From the NCBI GenBank assembly GCA_040954595.2, contig CM082586.2, positions 496,001 through 560,000 on the forward strand: 64,000 nt of DNA, given 5' to 3'. Position numbers and translations under genes: made by a program. The stretch is from Balanoglossus misakiensis (taxonomy: Eukaryota; Hemichordata). Each line of letters begins with the position of its first letter. The stretch's first letter is position 1. Below the pieces are notes generated by a model. It was not told where the DNA came from, searched no databases, and saw nothing but the letters and a program-made list of their open reading frames with translations. Below, in pieces: positions 62,094 through 64,000 of the stretch.

Positions 62094-64000
62094 TCACATC
62101 GATTCAAGAAGTTGTTTGACATCCCAGTGTCGGAAGACCTTCACTGAATGATTGCCGCTGTCGGAAACGACGACGTAGCCCTCGGGAGAGATCGTCACTC
62201 CTTCGGGTCGGTCCAACTTGTCCTCTTGATCGCCGATGCAGAGTTTGAAAGCCCCGTCCTTTCCGTACATCACGACGCGATGACACTTGTAATCAGCGAC
62301 GAAGACGTTGTTGAAGACATCGACCGCTACGCCACTAATCTCGCGGAAATGATCCGAGTTGCCGATCTGGAACATGAATTCTCCGTCCGGATTGAGAATC
62401 TGAACCCGCCGATTGTGATATTCGGCGACGATTATCGCATCGCGCTTATTGATCGCCAGATAGCACGGGTAATTGAACTCGGCAGGACCAACTCCTTTCT
62501 GGCCAATCTTGTGGACAAATTTGCCATCTTTGTCGTAGCAGATGATGCAGTTCGAGATACAGTACGAGATGTAGATGTATCCGTGGGAATTCACCGCCAC
62601 TCCCCACGGGCCTTTGAAACCACTCTTCCCGAACTCTTTGGAGTGATGTGATTCAAGAGAGACTTTGTAGAGCCGTTCCGTGGTGAAATCGGTGACTATG
62701 AAATGCGTATTGTCCGCGGCTATGGCGACATCGCCTGGGTCAAAGCGCTCTCGTGTGAAAAGCCTTCGACGCAGAGTGTCTGGGCTCCATTTTCTTTTGA
62801 ATTTGCAATCCCATCCAAATATCTGCACTCGATGATTGCCGGAGTCACAGACAATGATGTCACCGTGTATAGTGACAGCCACGCCGTGGGGACGTCGAAG
62901 TCGACCGATTGCCGTTCCTCTGCGACCAAACTCGAAAACGAGCTCAGCTCTTCTGGTGGTTTGGTTTCTCCGAGGCCCCGATCCAGCCTCGCCGTTTGAT
63001 GACACATTCTGTAGGACTTGATTGGCAGAGGCTCTGCTTGTGGAGTTCCAAGAGCGACCATGTATCATCGTTCGAGGCACAGCCACTGCACTCGAAGCTC
63101 GACTTGAAACGCTGCCTTCTGCTCCTCTTTGTTCGATCTGCCGTACCATCTGTTCAGTGACTACCACATCCGAATGAGGGCGGTGTCCCTGGTCGCTTTT
63201 CCGCTCGGATTCGGTTCTCTCATCGTCGCTGTTTTTAATCTCGACGCACACTTCTATGTGCTGGTGGTTTTCTTTGGCATCTTCTTCCGGTAAATCGATT
63301 TTCATTAATTCAGGTCTTACAGGAACCGGCTCGATTTGCACCGTCTCCTCCACACGTTGATTCTCCTTCACTTCATTTACAGTCTCTTGTGTAACCATGG
63401 CGCCGTCGACCTCCTCTGTTTTAATCTCATCTTCAGCCTTATCATCACCGCCGTCTGCTTGTGTTTCAATCACAATCGCTGTTTGTACCACTGTTACAGC
63501 ACCATCGCTGCCGTCAGCTTCATCACGTTTTTCTTCTTCTTCGGTTTCCACATCATCCGAGACAGTCTCTCTTTTCTCATCTATTTCCTCTTTGGCTTCT
63601 TTTGACACACCAACCTCTGCAGCCTTAGTTGTGACATCTGATGCTTCATCTTTCATCTCTTTGGTCGTTTCCTGTCCGCCATCTTTGTCCGTCTTGGATG
63701 GTTCTTCATCAATAACCTCAGCTTCTTTTGTTTTTTCGTTACCATGGTGTTTCTTTTCGTGTGCCTTTTCTCTTTCCTCTTTCTTCTTTTTCTTGCTCAC
63801 AATTTGTGCTGTGCTTCCGGCGTGCGAGTATTTTTCCTTTTTCCTTTGTAACCTTCTTTTTTCTTTCTCTTCTCTCGCTTTTTCTCTTACCTGCTTCTCC
63901 TTTTCCCTCGCGGCTTCCCTTTCTGCCTTCTCTTTTTCCCTCGCTGCCTCTTTTTCTGCTCTCTCTTTTTCCTTCGCCTCTTCTCTGTCAACTCTTTCCT
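62094..64000 (-). CDS. NHL-repeat protein with long charged helix, 5' end beyond the window
   Basis: The frame is open from the stop at 62094 to the right edge (about 635 codons visible), so the start lies outside the window. The visible N-terminal part is a Lys/Glu/Arg-rich stretch that looks like a single charged alpha helix, followed by an acidic disordered segment. The last 275 or so residues form six NHL repeats, each with a variant of PHGVAVTIHGDIIVCDSGNHRVQIF, predicting a six-bladed propeller as in TRIM2/3/71 and Brat. No RING, B-box or filamin domain is visible in this window. A TRIM family relation or a stand-alone NHL protein is possible; RNA or protein binding by the propeller is inferred from the family. 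Confidence 0.82.
   Translation of the reverse strand, partial: ERVDREEAKEKERAEKEAAREKEKAEREAAREKEKQVREKAREEKEKRRLQRKKEKYSHAGSTAQIVSKKKKKEEREKAHEKKHHGNEKTKEAEVIDEEPSKTDKDGGQETTKEMKDEASDVTTKAAEVGVSKEAKEEIDEKRETVSDDVETEEEEKRDEADGSDGAVTVVQTAIVIETQADGGDDKAEDEIKTEEVDGAMVTQETVNEVKENQRVEETVQIEPVPVRPELMKIDLPEEDAKENHQHIEVCVEIKNSDDERTESERKSDQGHRPHSDVVVTEQMVRQIEQRGAEGSVSSRASSAVAVPRTMIHGRSWNSTSRASANQVLQNVSSNGEAGSGPRRNQTTRRAELVFEFGRRGTAIGRLRRPHGVAVTIHGDIIVCDSGNHRVQIFGWDCKFKRKWSPDTLRRRLFTRERFDPGDVAIAADNTHFIVTDFTTERLYKVSLESHHSKEFGKSGFKGPWGVAVNSHGYIYISYCISNCIICYDKDGKFVHKIGQKGVGPAEFNYPCYLAINKRDAIIVAEYHNRRVQILNPDGEFMFQIGNSDHFREISGVAVDVFNNVFVADYKCHRVVMYGKDGAFKLCIGDQEDKLDRPEGVTISPEGYVVVSDSGNHSVKVFRHWDVKQLLESM

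Noticed and set aside
1-64000. CRISPR arrays, bacterial operons, or integrated viral or LINE coding sequences
   Set aside because: No regularly spaced identical repeats, no bacterial gene organisation, and no reverse transcriptase, integrase or capsid-like frames were seen; repeats here are short palindromic or tandem types.
1-64000. tRNA or other structured RNA genes
   Set aside because: No cloverleaf with recognisable A- and B-box sequences was noticed by eye; a covariance-model scan would be needed to exclude small RNAs in introns.

Overview
The window is a gene-dense, intron-rich animal nuclear locus. Every recognisable gene is a metazoan family with GT-AG introns, mostly 70 bp to 1.6 kb, and the DNA is AT-rich with dispersed short palindromic elements. 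The proteins match vertebrate families closely, but intron and insertion patterns differ, so an invertebrate (deuterostome or lophotrochozoan) is most likely; I cannot name the species.

Layout: 1-6316 holds repeats, including a degenerate tandem repeat with nuclear-receptor-like DR1 motifs and a foldback element (4679-5666) carrying a second, perfect palindrome. PSMF1/PI31 (minus, 6317-8976) lies head-to-head with a DIDO1/PHF3-type PHD-TFIIS-SPOC gene (plus, about 10392-19936). Next come peflin PEF1 (minus, 24598-26229) and NPC1 (minus, 28680-36733). NPC1 is head-to-head with a sialin-like SLC17 transporter (plus, 37974-41758). PHF20 (minus, 42789-52721) and PDCL3 (minus, 53151-54625) follow. 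PDCL3 is head-to-head with a small predicted myristoylated PTB-domain-only protein (plus, 55909-56466). A single-exon SAM methyltransferase-like gene (minus, 57936-58946) and the 3' part of an NHL-repeat gene (minus, 62094 to the edge) close the window.

How the genes relate: there are three divergent pairs. NPC1 and the sialin-like gene both encode predicted lysosomal exporters, and a CCAAT box plus a TCACGTGAC E-box lie about 190 bp upstream of the NPC1 start. DIDO1 and PHF20 are chromatin readers linked to transcription; PSMF1 and PDCL3 act in proteasome regulation and protein folding. PSMF1, DIDO1 and PHF20 all map to human chromosome 20, suggesting old linkage.

Coding models were built by hand from open frames, splice sites, phase continuity and recalled family similarity. 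The coding models of the eight genes complete in this window keep a single open frame across all listed exons. UTR limits and transcription starts are not resolved.
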